A stretch of DNA of 64,000 nt from Aestuariibius sp. HNIBRBA575 (GTDB lineage: Bacteria; Pseudomonadota; Alphaproteobacteria; Rhodobacterales; Rhodobacteraceae): positions 523,501-587,500 of the forward strand of contig NZ_CP162414.1 of NCBI RefSeq assembly GCF_040932005.1, read 5' to 3'. Position numbers and translations under genes: made by a program. Within the stretch, counting starts at the first letter, position 1. Each line of letters begins with the position of its first letter. Shown piece by piece: positions 16,766 through 24,747 of the stretch. The notes under the pieces were generated by a model. The model did not search any database. It had not been told where the DNA came from and worked only from the letters and a program-made list of their open reading frames with translations.

Positions 16766-17353
16766 ATGTTCAAGGAATGGGGATTTTTGCTGGGCGAAAT
16801 CTGGGTGCTGCTGTTGATCGCGGGGGGGCTGGGTCTGCTTGCTGGATGGATCATCTGGGGGCGCCAGATCGATCCCGAACCCCAAGGCGGCATCGAAGAG
16901 GACCGCCTGAAAGCTGAGTTGCAGAAAGTCCGGGCCGAACAAGCGGTGGATCACGCAAAAATGGCGCAGCTACAGCATCAGCTGGACCTGAGCCATGTCG
17001 CCCTTGCGGATGCGATCCACGCTGCGCCCCCCACGCCCAACGCTCCGGGGGATTTGGATGGGGACGGGATCGTCGAGGGTCCAGACGAAGGCCGACGCCC
17101 AGCCGCTTTGCCCGCGCCAGAGGACGGGCAGGGGGATGATCTGAGACTGATCAAAGGGATTGGACCGAAACTGGCGGCATTGTGCAATGAAATGGGGTTT
17201 TGGCATTTCTATCAGATCGCCAATTGGACCGACCAAGAGGTGGCTTGGGTGGATTCCAATTTGACCGGGTTCAAGGGCCGGGTGAGCCGGGACAATTGGG
17301 TGGACCAGGCCCGCACATTAACCGCAACTGGATTTGCAAAACGGCCTGACTGA
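16766..17353 (+). CDS. Membrane-anchored helix-hairpin-helix protein
   Basis: The gene encodes 195 residues. One N-terminal membrane helix (about 8-32) is followed by a charged coiled-coil-like linker (about 40-80) and a Pro/Asp-rich stretch. The C-terminal domain starts at DDLRLIKGIGPKLAALCNEMG, the helix-hairpin-helix pattern with GIGPK seen also at the C-terminus of some alphaproteobacterial NuoE-like proteins. It could bind nucleic acid or a protein partner; the role is unknown. It lies 9 nt after the OmpA-family gene and is probably co-transcribed with it. Confidence 0.75.
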   Translation: MFKEWGFLLGEIWVLLLIAGGLGLLAGWIIWGRQIDPEPQGGIEEDRLKAELQKVRAEQAVDHAKMAQLQHQLDLSHVALADAIHAAPPTPNAPGDLDGDGIVEGPDEGRRPAALPAPEDGQGDDLRLIKGIGPKLAALCNEMGFWHFYQIANWTDQEVAWVDSNLTGFKGRVSRDNWVDQARTLTATGFAKRPD

Positions 17354-17369
17354 ATGGGCTAAAACGCTG

Positions 17370-17400
17370 AAAGGCCGCACCCCCTACCGGTGCGGCCTTT
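17370..17400. terminator. Bidirectional Rho-independent terminator
   Basis: AAAGGCCGCACC pairs with GGTGCGGCCTTT (12 bp, 7-nt loop). It sits between the convergent helix-hairpin-helix gene and the small gene at 17450-17707. Confidence 0.9.
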
Positions 17401-17449
17401 CCGTCAATGCTGTAGCTGCACAGACGTCATTGGGGTCTGAAAAACAGAC

Positions 17450-17707
17450 CTATTCGAATTCAAATTGCAGACAACCCGGTTCCAGATCATCCGCGCGCAC
17501 CCCAAACAAAACCGCAATCAACCGGTCCCCGATGCTGAGCCGAACGCCGGTCTGATCCGCCAAATCCTCTAGCCGAAGCGTCGCGTCCATGTCGTCCTCA
17601 GACAGCGTGAACGACAGCGTTTCAACGTCCGGATCAAAGCCTTGGATCATCGGCACGGCGGGCATGGCAGTGCCCTCAAAAAACTCGGCACTCGTTTGCG
17701 CACCCAT
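17450..17707 (-). CDS. Small acidic hypothetical protein
   Basis: The gene encodes 85 residues rich in Asp and Glu (LSEDDMDATLRLEDLADQTG), with no signal peptide, membrane segment or known motif. AAAGGA lies 6-7 nt before the ATG, and a strong terminator lies past its end, which argues that it is a real gene. Nothing nearby suggests a function. Confidence 0.6.
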   Translation of the reverse strand: MGAQTSAEFFEGTAMPAVPMIQGFDPDVETLSFTLSEDDMDATLRLEDLADQTGVRLSIGDRLIAVLFGVRADDLEPGCLQFEFE

Positions 17708-17910
17708 TGTCTATCCTTTGACATTGCCGGTGTCGTGTCTTTGACAACGTTCCGGCATCGCCCCCACATACGTCATGCCATTGCGGGTTAGATTTCGTCA
17801 AATTTACGGCAGGGTTAACGGCTTATTGTGTCCGCTGCTGGGCCAGTGATGCAAATCGCGGGGGAACTGTTCCAGTTCGTCCCGCAATTAACCCAACGCT
17901 AAGGGTAGAA

Positions 17911-18591
17911 TCACTTTTCGCTTTTGGTTTTGTTGGTCACGTTTTCTTTGAATGCGACCTCAAAGGCGGCCTGTTTGTCCGGGCTGGCCTCTGTTTGATG
18001 CTGCGCCTTCCATTCAGAATAGGGCATGCCGTAAAACGCCTCACGGCCCTCTTCTTTGGTCAATTCGATGCCGCGTTCATTTGCGGCCTCTTGATACCAG
18101 CGGCCCAGACAATTGCGACAAAACCCAGCCAGGTTCATCATGTCGATGTTTTGCACATCCTGACGATCCTGCATCAGATGCTGTTGCAACCGGCGAAACG
18201 CGGCGGCTTCGATTTCGAGGCGGGTCTGATCATCCATGATGCGGCTCCTTAAGGGGGTGGGTTTGGCGTAAACGTCTGGGTCGATTTCTTTGATATCGAC
18301 AGACAGGTTCTGCACACCGGGCAGGGCGTCGATCAAACCAGACAGCACCGCATGGGTGATTTTGGATTTCAGCGCCACATCGCGACCGGGCAGCAGCCGG
18401 ATCATCCCATTGGCAAACATCTGATCGCCCACCACGTGGAAATGCTGTATGGGGATGGCGCGCACGCGAATGGCAGACCCATCCCCAAAGGCACCGGTTT
18501 CCTGCATTTTCGACCACAGAATTTTGCACAATGCAGACATGTCGATCTGGGTGTCGAGTGCGGCGTTATATTCAAGGACGAGATGGGGCAT
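17911..18591 (-). CDS. CHMI-like isomerase fused in frame to DUF1244 protein
   Basis: One open frame of 226 residues joins two families usually encoded separately. Residues 1-118 match 5-carboxymethyl-2-hydroxymuconate delta-isomerase-like tautomerases (MPHLVLEYNAAL start, catalytic N-terminal Pro). Residues 119-226 match DUF1244, with FCRNCLGRWY. At the junction there is a perfect gene boundary: AGGAG 8 nt before an ATG at 18237. With one base fewer in the G5 tract at 18253-18257 (plus strand), the first frame would stop at TAA just before it. The fusion is thus either a recent single-base insertion or a sequence error. DUF1244 translation from 18237 is expected either way. N-formylglutamate amidohydrolase lies 9 nt upstream in the same operon. 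Confidence 0.8.
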   Translation of the reverse strand: MPHLVLEYNAALDTQIDMSALCKILWSKMQETGAFGDGSAIRVRAIPIQHFHVVGDQMFANGMIRLLPGRDVALKSKITHAVLSGLIDALPGVQNLSVDIKEIDPDVYAKPTPLRSRIMDDQTRLEIEAAAFRRLQQHLMQDRQDVQNIDMMNLAGFCRNCLGRWYQEAANERGIELTKEEGREAFYGMPYSEWKAQHQTEASPDKQAAFEVAFKENVTNKTKSEK

Positions 18592-18600
18592 TGGGTCGCC

Positions 18601-19365
18601 TTATGCTAGGGATTTTTGCGCATGTTGCGCGCGATAGGTTGCCAGTGCATTGGTCAGCAACGGCGCAAGCCGCTGGGCCCAATGGCGTTGACCGGCTTCA
18701 TCCGCGATCAGATCATGACGCAATTCGATCAGCGCATTGGCCCGCCCGCATTGCAAGGCATGTTGATCCACCGCATCCCCCGGCAAATGACCTGCATAGG
18801 GTTCGTTTTCACCAATACAGAGATCGGATTGCGCGTGCAGTTCGTCCAGAAACGGCCGAGAAAAGCGTTCGTCACCGGCAAACAGGATCCCGACATGCCA
18901 AGGGCGCGGTTTGCGACCGTTCAGCCGGGGGGTAAAGGAATGCACCGCCACAACAATCGTATCGTCATGCGCGCTGGCCAGCTGTTCGTATGCCCGGTGG
19001 TAGGGGTCGTATAGATTGGCTTTACGACGGGCGATTTCTGCGGCATCGACATGGCGATTGGCGGGAATGATCGTTCCATCATATAGCTTCATCACCAATG
19101 TCGGATCATTTGCGCCCCGGTTCGGATCAATCACCAAGCGGGAAAAATTCGACAGAACTGCAGGGGCGCGCAACAGCGCTGACAAATGCCGGGTCACACC
19201 CGCCGCACCGATATCATAGGCGATATGGCGGTCCATATCGGCCGCGGGCAAACCCAGATCGCCACTGGCGACATCATCGGGCACAAAATTGCTGGCATGA
19301 TCACAGGTCAGCAGCAGCTGCGACGTGCAATCGGAATTCAGGATTTCATATGGTGAATAGGTCAT
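18601..19365 (-). CDS. N-formylglutamate amidohydrolase family protein
   Basis: The gene encodes 254 residues of the FGase family. Signature stretches are LLTCDHASNFVPDD near the N-terminus, IDPNRGANDPTLVMKLYDGT, and AVHSFTPRLNGRKPRPWHVG. The usual reaction is hydrolysis of N-formyl-L-glutamate to formate and glutamate, but members outside hut operons may act on other N-acyl substrates. It is distinct from the hutG at 53028-53828. It is followed by the CHMI-DUF1244 gene after 9 nt, likely one operon. Confidence 0.85.
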   Translation of the reverse strand: MTYSPYEILNSDCTSQLLLTCDHASNFVPDDVASGDLGLPAADMDRHIAYDIGAAGVTRHLSALLRAPAVLSNFSRLVIDPNRGANDPTLVMKLYDGTIIPANRHVDAAEIARRKANLYDPYHRAYEQLASAHDDTIVVAVHSFTPRLNGRKPRPWHVGILFAGDERFSRPFLDELHAQSDLCIGENEPYAGHLPGDAVDQHALQCGRANALIELRHDLIADEAGQRHWAQRLAPLLTNALATYRAQHAQKSLA

Positions 19366-19502
19366 GCAGCCTGTCTTATAATGTTATTTTTATATAGGCT
19401 AGTTGAGCCGCAAAGGAAAATGGGTATAAGGGCGCAACGCTAATGTTAGCGATAACGTTCGTCGCTCTACCAATTTTGCCGCCAAAAAGGACATTCTGTC
19501 AT

Positions 19503-20945
19503 ATGAGACGCTTCCGTAACGTCAAGATCGTCGCCACGCTTGGACCTGCTTCAAACGATTATGAAACCATCCGCGCATTACACGAAGCGGGGGCGGATGT
19601 GTTCCGGCTGAACATGAGCCACGGCGATCATTCTGAAATTCGCGTACGCCATGAAATTATCCGCCAGATCGAAAAAGACATGGACAGCCCGATTGCGATC
19701 CTTGCTGATCTGCAAGGGCCAAAATTGCGTTTGGGTGTCTTTGCCAATGACGCCGAAGAAATGGTTGTCGGTGCCAAATTCCGTCTGGATCTGGATGACA
19801 CACCCGGCGACGTGAACCGTGTTTGCTTGCCCCACAAAGAAATCTTTGACGCGCTGGAACCGGGCGCCAGCCTGTTGGTCAATGACGGCAAAATCCGCCT
19901 GAAGGTTTTGGATTGCGGTGGAGACTTTGCCAATTGCGAAGTTGTCGTTGGAGGCACAATTTCCAACCGCAAAGGCGTGAACGTGCCAGACGTGGATCTG
20001 CCCTTGGCTGCGTTGTCGGAAAAAGACCGCAAAGACCTTGAATTTGTTTGTGAATTGGGTGTCGATTGGCTGGCATTGTCGTTTGTTCAGCGCGCCGCAG
20101 ACGTCGAAGAGGCCCGTAAATTGGCCAAAGGACGCGCCGCGATTCTGTCCAAGATCGAAAAGCCATCTGCCGTGAAGCGGTTCGACAGCATTTTGGACGT
20201 GTCCGACGGTATCATGGTGGCCCGTGGCGATCTGGGGGTAGAGCTGCCCGTGCATGCCGTCCCACCGATCCAGAAACAGCTGATCCGCAAATCCCGCAAG
20301 GCCGCAAAACCGGTGATCGTGGCGACACAAATGTTGGAAAGCATGATCGAAAGCCCGATGCCAACCCGCGCCGAAGTGTCCGATGTGGCAACCGCAATCT
20401 ACGAAGGCACCGATGCGATCATGCTGTCGGCTGAATCCGCCGCCGGTGATTTCCCAATCGAGGCAGTGCGCACAATGGACAACGTTGCGCGCGAAGTCGA
20501 AGCCGACCCAACCTACCGCGAAATCATCGAGGCCGCCCGGTCCACCGACGGCACTACAGTGGCCGAAGGCGTCGTTGCCGCCGCCCGCGAGATTGCGGAG
20601 ACCACCCAGGTTAAATCGATCTGCTGTTTCACAGAATCAGGCACAACCGGCCTGTTGGTGGCGCGTGAACGTCCCGGATTGCCGATCATCGCATTGACCA
20701 CGCAAACCGGCACCGCGCGTCGGCTTTGTCTGACATGGGGGGCCACCTGTGTGATCACCGGCGAAGTGGACCGGTTCAAAACCGCCGTTGTTGCTGCCGT
20801 GCGCGCTGCGCGCGATCATCTGGACGCGACATTGGACGACAAAATTGTCGTCACAGCAGGCGTTCCGTTTAACACGCCGGGGTCGACAAACATTCTGCGG
20901 ATTGCGCCTTGTGATGAACGGCAGATTTTTTCAGCCGAGGTTTGA
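19503..20945 (+). CDS. pyk: Pyruvate kinase
   Basis: The gene encodes 480 residues. The N-terminus MRRFRNVKIVATLGPASNDY is canonical, followed by VFRLNMSHG, the active-site stretch AILADLQGPKLRLG, and the Mg/K site SKIEKPSAVKRFD. VARGDLGVELP and ATQMLESMIESPMPTRAEVSDVA are also present. It makes ATP and pyruvate from phosphoenolpyruvate. The start at 19503 fits the family; the ATG 20 codons upstream does not. Confidence 0.96.
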   Translation: MRRFRNVKIVATLGPASNDYETIRALHEAGADVFRLNMSHGDHSEIRVRHEIIRQIEKDMDSPIAILADLQGPKLRLGVFANDAEEMVVGAKFRLDLDDTPGDVNRVCLPHKEIFDALEPGASLLVNDGKIRLKVLDCGGDFANCEVVVGGTISNRKGVNVPDVDLPLAALSEKDRKDLEFVCELGVDWLALSFVQRAADVEEARKLAKGRAAILSKIEKPSAVKRFDSILDVSDGIMVARGDLGVELPVHAVPPIQKQLIRKSRKAAKPVIVATQMLESMIESPMPTRAEVSDVATAIYEGTDAIMLSAESAAGDFPIEAVRTMDNVAREVEADPTYREIIEAARSTDGTTVAEGVVAAAREIAETTQVKSICCFTESGTTGLLVARERPGLPIIALTTQTGTARRLCLTWGATCVITGEVDRFKTAVVAAVRAARDHLDATLDDKIVVTAGVPFNTPGSTNILRIAPCDERQIFSAEV

Positions 20946-20966
20946 TCTTGGGGCGCAACCTAAGAT

Positions 20967-20988
20967 AATACCTAATTAAGGTATTTTT
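20967..20988 (+). terminator. Weak AT-rich terminator-like hairpin after pyk
   Basis: AATACCT (20967-20973) pairs with AGGTATT (20979-20985) around AATTA, and TTT follows. The T's run into the TAGGAG ribosome site of the next small gene, so read-through could be used to express it. Confidence 0.4.
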
Positions 20989-21000
20989 AGGAGATGCGTT

Positions 21001-21225
21001 ATGGATTCGGATTTAATGTTGGTGATCGGGTTGATTGTGTCGGTCTTTTCACTGCCACCGATTTTGGGCGCATTTATGGAAGGCCGCGCCCCACGCGCGG
21101 CCGCCATTACCATCCTGATTGGGGGCGGTTTGATTGCATTGGCGATCAACCAGCAGCCCAACGGATACACGATCGAACAAATCCCCGGTGTCTTTGTCGA
21201 AGTTGTGGGCCGTTTCATCAATTGA
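21001..21225 (+). CDS. Small membrane protein
   Basis: The gene encodes 74 residues. Two hydrophobic segments are visible (LMLVIGLIVSVFSLPPILGA and AAAITILIGGGLIALAI) on either side of a short basic loop, EGRAPRAAA. It is a small inner-membrane protein seen in other Roseobacter genomes, with no known function. TAGGAG lies 8 nt before the ATG. It lies between pyk and rpmI, probably as its own cistron. Confidence 0.75.
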   Translation: MDSDLMLVIGLIVSVFSLPPILGAFMEGRAPRAAAITILIGGGLIALAINQQPNGYTIEQIPGVFVEVVGRFIN

Positions 21226-21333
21226 GGCTTGCCAATTCGGCGTTCCAGACGTAAGAGCACCATTCTATCCCGTGTGACCGGCCAATGTGGCATGCCGAGT
21301 CGCGCGTTAACCGCACCTAACAAGGAGACGGAA

Positions 21334-21534
21334 ATGCCTAAGATGAAGACAAAATCGAGCTGCAAGAAGCGGTTCAAAGTGACGGCCAAAGGTCGCGTTG
21401 TTGCCGCTCAGGCTGGCAAACGCCATGGCATGATCAAACGGTCCAACAAGTTCCTGCGCAATGCGCGTGGCACCACAACTTTGTGCAAGGCTGATGAAGG
21501 TATCATCAAGCCAATGATGCCCTACGCTCGCTAA
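21334..21534 (+). CDS. rpmI: 50S ribosomal protein L35
   Basis: The gene encodes 66 residues. [20 protein letters not shown] and the basic [19 protein letters not shown] are the L35 pattern. AAGGAG precedes the ATG at 21334. It is followed after 12 nt by rplT, the usual ribosomal pair; infC is not beside them here. Confidence 0.97.
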   Translation: MPKMKTKSSCKKRFKVTAKGRVVAAQAGKRHGMIKRSNKFLRNARGTTTLCKADEGIIKPMMPYAR

Positions 21535-21546
21535 GGAGACTGAATA

Positions 21547-21909
21547 ATGCGTATTAAAAGCGGAACCGTTACCCACCGTCGTCACAAAAAGGTCACCGAT
21601 GCAGCCAAAGGTTACTATGGCCGTCGTAAAAATACCTTCAAAGTCGCGCGTCAGGCCGTTGATAAGGCCAACCAATATGCGACACGTGACCGTCACAATC
21701 GCAAGCGTAATTTCCGCGCTCTGTGGATTCAGCGGATCAATGCGGCTGTTCGTGCCCATGACGAAGCCCTGACATATTCCCGCTTCATCAACGGCCTGAA
21801 CCTGGCCGGGATCGAAGTTGACCGTAAAGTTCTGGCCGATCTGGCCGTTCACGAGCCCGAAGCATTCGGTGTGATCGTGTCCAAAGCTCAGGCCGCGCTG
21901 GCTGCCTAA
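21547..21909 (+). CDS. rplT: 50S ribosomal protein L20
   Basis: The gene encodes 120 residues, the normal length. The N-terminal [20 protein letters not shown] and [20 protein letters not shown] are typical of L20, which binds 23S rRNA early in 50S assembly. TAAGGAG precedes the ATG. It is in an operon with rpmI, ended by the hairpin at 21929. Confidence 0.97.
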   Translation: MRIKSGTVTHRRHKKVTDAAKGYYGRRKNTFKVARQAVDKANQYATRDRHNRKRNFRALWIQRINAAVRAHDEALTYSRFINGLNLAGIEVDRKVLADLAVHEPEAFGVIVSKAQAALAA

Positions 21910-21928
21910 ATCTTTGGGATTAGATTAG

Positions 21929-21956
21929 AAAGGCCGTCCTTTGGGGCGGCCTTTTT
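21929..21956. terminator. Rho-independent terminator after rplT
   Basis: AAAGGCCG-T-CC pairs with GG-G-CGGCCTTT (one G-T wobble), followed by a T-run. It lies between rplT and the convergent diguanylate cyclase gene. Confidence 0.88.
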
Positions 21957-21966
21957 GCATTTGGAC

Positions 21967-23073
21967 CTATTTGTAAACGATCTGATTGCGGCCGTTTGCC
22001 TTGGCCTCATAGAGCGCCTTGTCGGCGCGCAGCATGATGTCGTCCCGTTCTGCATCCCCCTCGTCACTATAGGCCACGCCGATGCTTGCCGTTAGGCTGA
22101 GATGGGTGTCCGAATAGGTGATCGGATGATCGCTGATCTCAGATTTGATGCTCTGGGCGACGTCCTGTGCGAGGCGGGCCATTGCGCCGGACAATAAAAC
22201 ACAGAACTCTTCTCCTCCCAGCCGGGCGACAATTGCGTTTTCAACATGTAACGCTGTCCCGTCAGAGATGCGTTTTGAAATCGCCTGAAGCACAACATCC
22301 CCCGCGTCATGACCCATCGTGTCATTCACGGATTTGAAGTGATCAACATCAATGGAAACCACAGAAAATGGTGTTTTTTCCGCCTGCCACGCCTGCCAGC
22401 ACGCAGTTAGGTTTTCCCGGAATGAGTGGCGGTTCGACAATTTCGTTAGGGAATCTGTATGGGCGATCCGGGTCAGGTTTTCCATTTGCTCGATGATCAG
22501 CAATTGTGTGGCGATGCAGCGCGCTAGGGCTTTGAGGAGTTCAAAGTCAGATTCGGCGGTTCGGGGTAGGGTTTGAAACCCCGTCGCCAAAACCCCAAAA
22601 CAGCGCCCCGCAACCTCAATTGGGGCATTCATCAAAGCCGAAATTCCGGCTTGTGACAATTTCTGACAGTCAATTTCGGGATCATTGGCAATGTTTGGCC
22701 TGATTTCCCCGCGCTGGGTTGCGAAGACCTGACCGATAAAACTGCCGTTGATGGGCATTTTACCTCCAACGGGGATTGCCTGATTCCCTTCGATGGCAAT
22801 CAATTCCAGATAGGGGCTGTCCATTGGGTTCAACGCGATTGTGCACCGATCGGCACACAGAATCGATCCTGACCATTGTGAATAGCATTGCATGATGTCC
22901 AAAACGGATCGCGCGCTGGTCAAATCGTTCAGCAATCCGATTGGAATTTTCAGCTCACTGCTATGATTTGCAGTGATTTTTCGGCCTTCAAGCAATTTGA
23001 ACCCTCTCAATTCTCCCAACGGGGACTCATTTCGAACGTCTCTGAAATCTATTAAACTCGTGTAAATTCCCAA
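21967..23073 (-). CDS. GAF-GGDEF diguanylate cyclase
   Basis: The gene encodes 368 residues. A sensory GAF-like domain occupies about 45-195 (DRCTIALNPMDSPYLELIAI and PIEVAGRCFGVLATGFQTLP). The GGDEF domain occupies about 205-368, with the active-site motif GGEEF at 286-290 and HTDSLTKLSNRHSF at its start. An intact motif suggests c-di-GMP synthesis. The RxxD inhibitory site expected about five residues before the motif reads HVEN, so product inhibition is probably absent. It is a cytoplasmic enzyme without membrane segments. It is a single gene, convergent with rplT. Confidence 0.9.
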   Translation of the reverse strand: MGIYTSLIDFRDVRNESPLGELRGFKLLEGRKITANHSSELKIPIGLLNDLTSARSVLDIMQCYSQWSGSILCADRCTIALNPMDSPYLELIAIEGNQAIPVGGKMPINGSFIGQVFATQRGEIRPNIANDPEIDCQKLSQAGISALMNAPIEVAGRCFGVLATGFQTLPRTAESDFELLKALARCIATQLLIIEQMENLTRIAHTDSLTKLSNRHSFRENLTACWQAWQAEKTPFSVVSIDVDHFKSVNDTMGHDAGDVVLQAISKRISDGTALHVENAIVARLGGEEFCVLLSGAMARLAQDVAQSIKSEISDHPITYSDTHLSLTASIGVAYSDEGDAERDDIMLRADKALYEAKANGRNQIVYK

Positions 23074-23221
23074 AAAGCAAGTTTTTGAAGCTAATTAAAA
23101 TTTGCTCGAATAGGCGCATGGTCAACTTTAGCACGTCAATTGACCGATTGTCGGCCACGTCGCTTGCATCATATCCACCCACCCTGTAGCACCTTTGCGA
23201 CCACCTCAGAAGGCGCGCATC

Positions 23222-24292
23222 ATGGATGATCTCAAAGCGAAATACCTCGATCTCATCAACTCTGCACAGGATGAGGCCACCCTCGAAGAGCTGCGCCTGC
23301 AGGCCGTTGGGAAAAAGGGCGAAGTGTCCTTGCAGATGCGCAGCTTGGGCAAGATGACAGCCGAGGAACGCCAGGTGGCGGGCCCGGCGTTGAATGCGCT
23401 GAAAAACGACATCAATGATGCGCTGGCCATGAAGAAAGCTGCGCTGGCCGATGCCGCATTAAACGAACGTTTGAAAACCGAATGGCTGGACGTCACATTG
23501 CCCGCGCGCGACCGCCGGGTTGGGTCGATCCATCCGATTTCCCAAGTCTGGGAAGAAGTGACCGCCATTTTCGCCGATCTGGGTTTTGCTGTGTCAGAAG
23601 GCCCGCAAATCGAAACCGATTGGTATAATTTTGACGCGCTGAATATCCCCGGCCACCATCCCGCGCGCGCCGAAATGGACACGTTTTACACCCACCGCGC
23701 CGAGGGCGACAATCGCCCGCCGCATGTGCTGCGCACGCATACATCGCCTGTGCAAATCCGCAGCATGGAGGCAAACGGCGCCCCCATCCGCATCATCTGT
23801 CCGGGCCGTGTGTATCGCGCCGATTATGACCAGACCCACACGCCCATGTTCCACCAAGTCGAAGGCCTGTGCATCGACAAAGACATCAGTATGGCGAACC
23901 TAAAATGGGTGTTGGAACAATTCTTTACCGCGTTCTTTGGCACATCGGTCAAAACCCGGTTCCGCGCGTCGCATTTCCCGTTCACCGAACCGTCCGCCGA
24001 AGTCGACATTCAGTGCCGCTGGGAAGATGGCAGCGTCAAGGTCGGCGAAGGCGATGATTGGCTCGAAGTGCTGGGATCGGGCATGGTCCACCCCAAAGTG
24101 TTGCAAGCGGGCAAAATCGATCCAAATGAATACCAAGGCTTTGCCTTTGGCATCGGCATCGACCGGTTGGCGATGCTGAAATACGGCATTCCCGACCTGC
24201 GCGCGTTCTTTGACAGCGACCTGCGCTGGCTGCGCCACTATGGATTTGCTTCGCTCGAAGTGCCAACCCTGCATGGGGGGCTGAGCGGGTGA
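23222..24292 (+). CDS. pheS: Phenylalanine--tRNA ligase subunit alpha
   Basis: The gene encodes 357 residues. The N-terminal coiled coil (about 1-90) is followed by the class II catalytic core: [36 protein letters not shown] (motif 2 area) and [20 protein letters not shown] (motif 3). It charges tRNA-Phe together with PheT. ATG 23222 gives the standard MDDLKAKY N-terminus. Its TGA overlaps the next gene's GTG as GTGA. Confidence 0.96.
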   Translation: MDDLKAKYLDLINSAQDEATLEELRLQAVGKKGEVSLQMRSLGKMTAEERQVAGPALNALKNDINDALAMKKAALADAALNERLKTEWLDVTLPARDRRVGSIHPISQVWEEVTAIFADLGFAVSEGPQIETDWYNFDALNIPGHHPARAEMDTFYTHRAEGDNRPPHVLRTHTSPVQIRSMEANGAPIRIICPGRVYRADYDQTHTPMFHQVEGLCIDKDISMANLKWVLEQFFTAFFGTSVKTRFRASHFPFTEPSAEVDIQCRWEDGSVKVGEGDDWLEVLGSGMVHPKVLQAGKIDPNEYQGFAFGIGIDRLAMLKYGIPDLRAFFDSDLRWLRHYGFASLEVPTLHGGLSG

Positions 24293-24747
24293 TTTGGATA
24301 AGTGGTGTAGTGGTTGCCGCAATTGGATTTGTATTTGGACGGATTTTTAGTCAAGCTGAAGCAGTGCTGGCAGAGAAACGGCGAATTTACGAAGAGTTTT
24401 TGATGGATGCTCCTGCGCCAAATGATGCTTACTATGAGATTGATGCCGACGAATTACACCGCAAAACGCTAGCTCTGAACAAGGTGCACTCAAAGCTGAT
24501 GCTTTATGCATCTCACAGAGTGCTATTTGCGGCGAGCCAATATTTGTCGAAATATCAAGAAGCGCAAGATGAACTCACTATAGATTCTGGCTCCTTGCAT
24601 CCAAGGTTCAAAGCCGCTGCAAAGGCGCAGAATGATTTGATCCTCGAAATGCGCAGGGATGCCCTTGGTTGGTCCACTTTTGGGTACTATGGAAAATCAC
24701 GATTGCCAGAAGACGCGTTGGAGCAGGCAAAAAGGAACTCACTATGA
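24289..24747 (+). CDS. Membrane-anchored protein inserted between pheS and pheT
   Basis: The gene encodes 152 residues starting with GTG. The first 20 residues ([20 protein letters not shown]) form a membrane helix. The rest is a soluble helical domain with no known motif. It overlaps pheS by 4 bp (GTGA) and pheT by 4 bp (ATGA), so it is fully embedded in the synthetase operon. By eye its codons are clearly AT-richer than those of pheS and pheT (for example GAT, TAT and TTT are common). Insertion by transfer is likely; a function tied to the synthetase is not indicated. Confidence 0.7.
   Translation: MIWISGVVVAAIGFVFGRIFSQAEAVLAEKRRIYEEFLMDAPAPNDAYYEIDADELHRKTLALNKVHSKLMLYASHRVLFAASQYLSKYQEAQDELTIDSGSLHPRFKAAAKAQNDLILEMRRDALGWSTFGYYGKSRLPEDALEQAKRNSL

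Noticed and set aside
23074-23221. Phe-codon leader peptide or attenuator before pheS
   Set aside because: No short frame with repeated Phe codons or a terminator/antiterminator pair was found.
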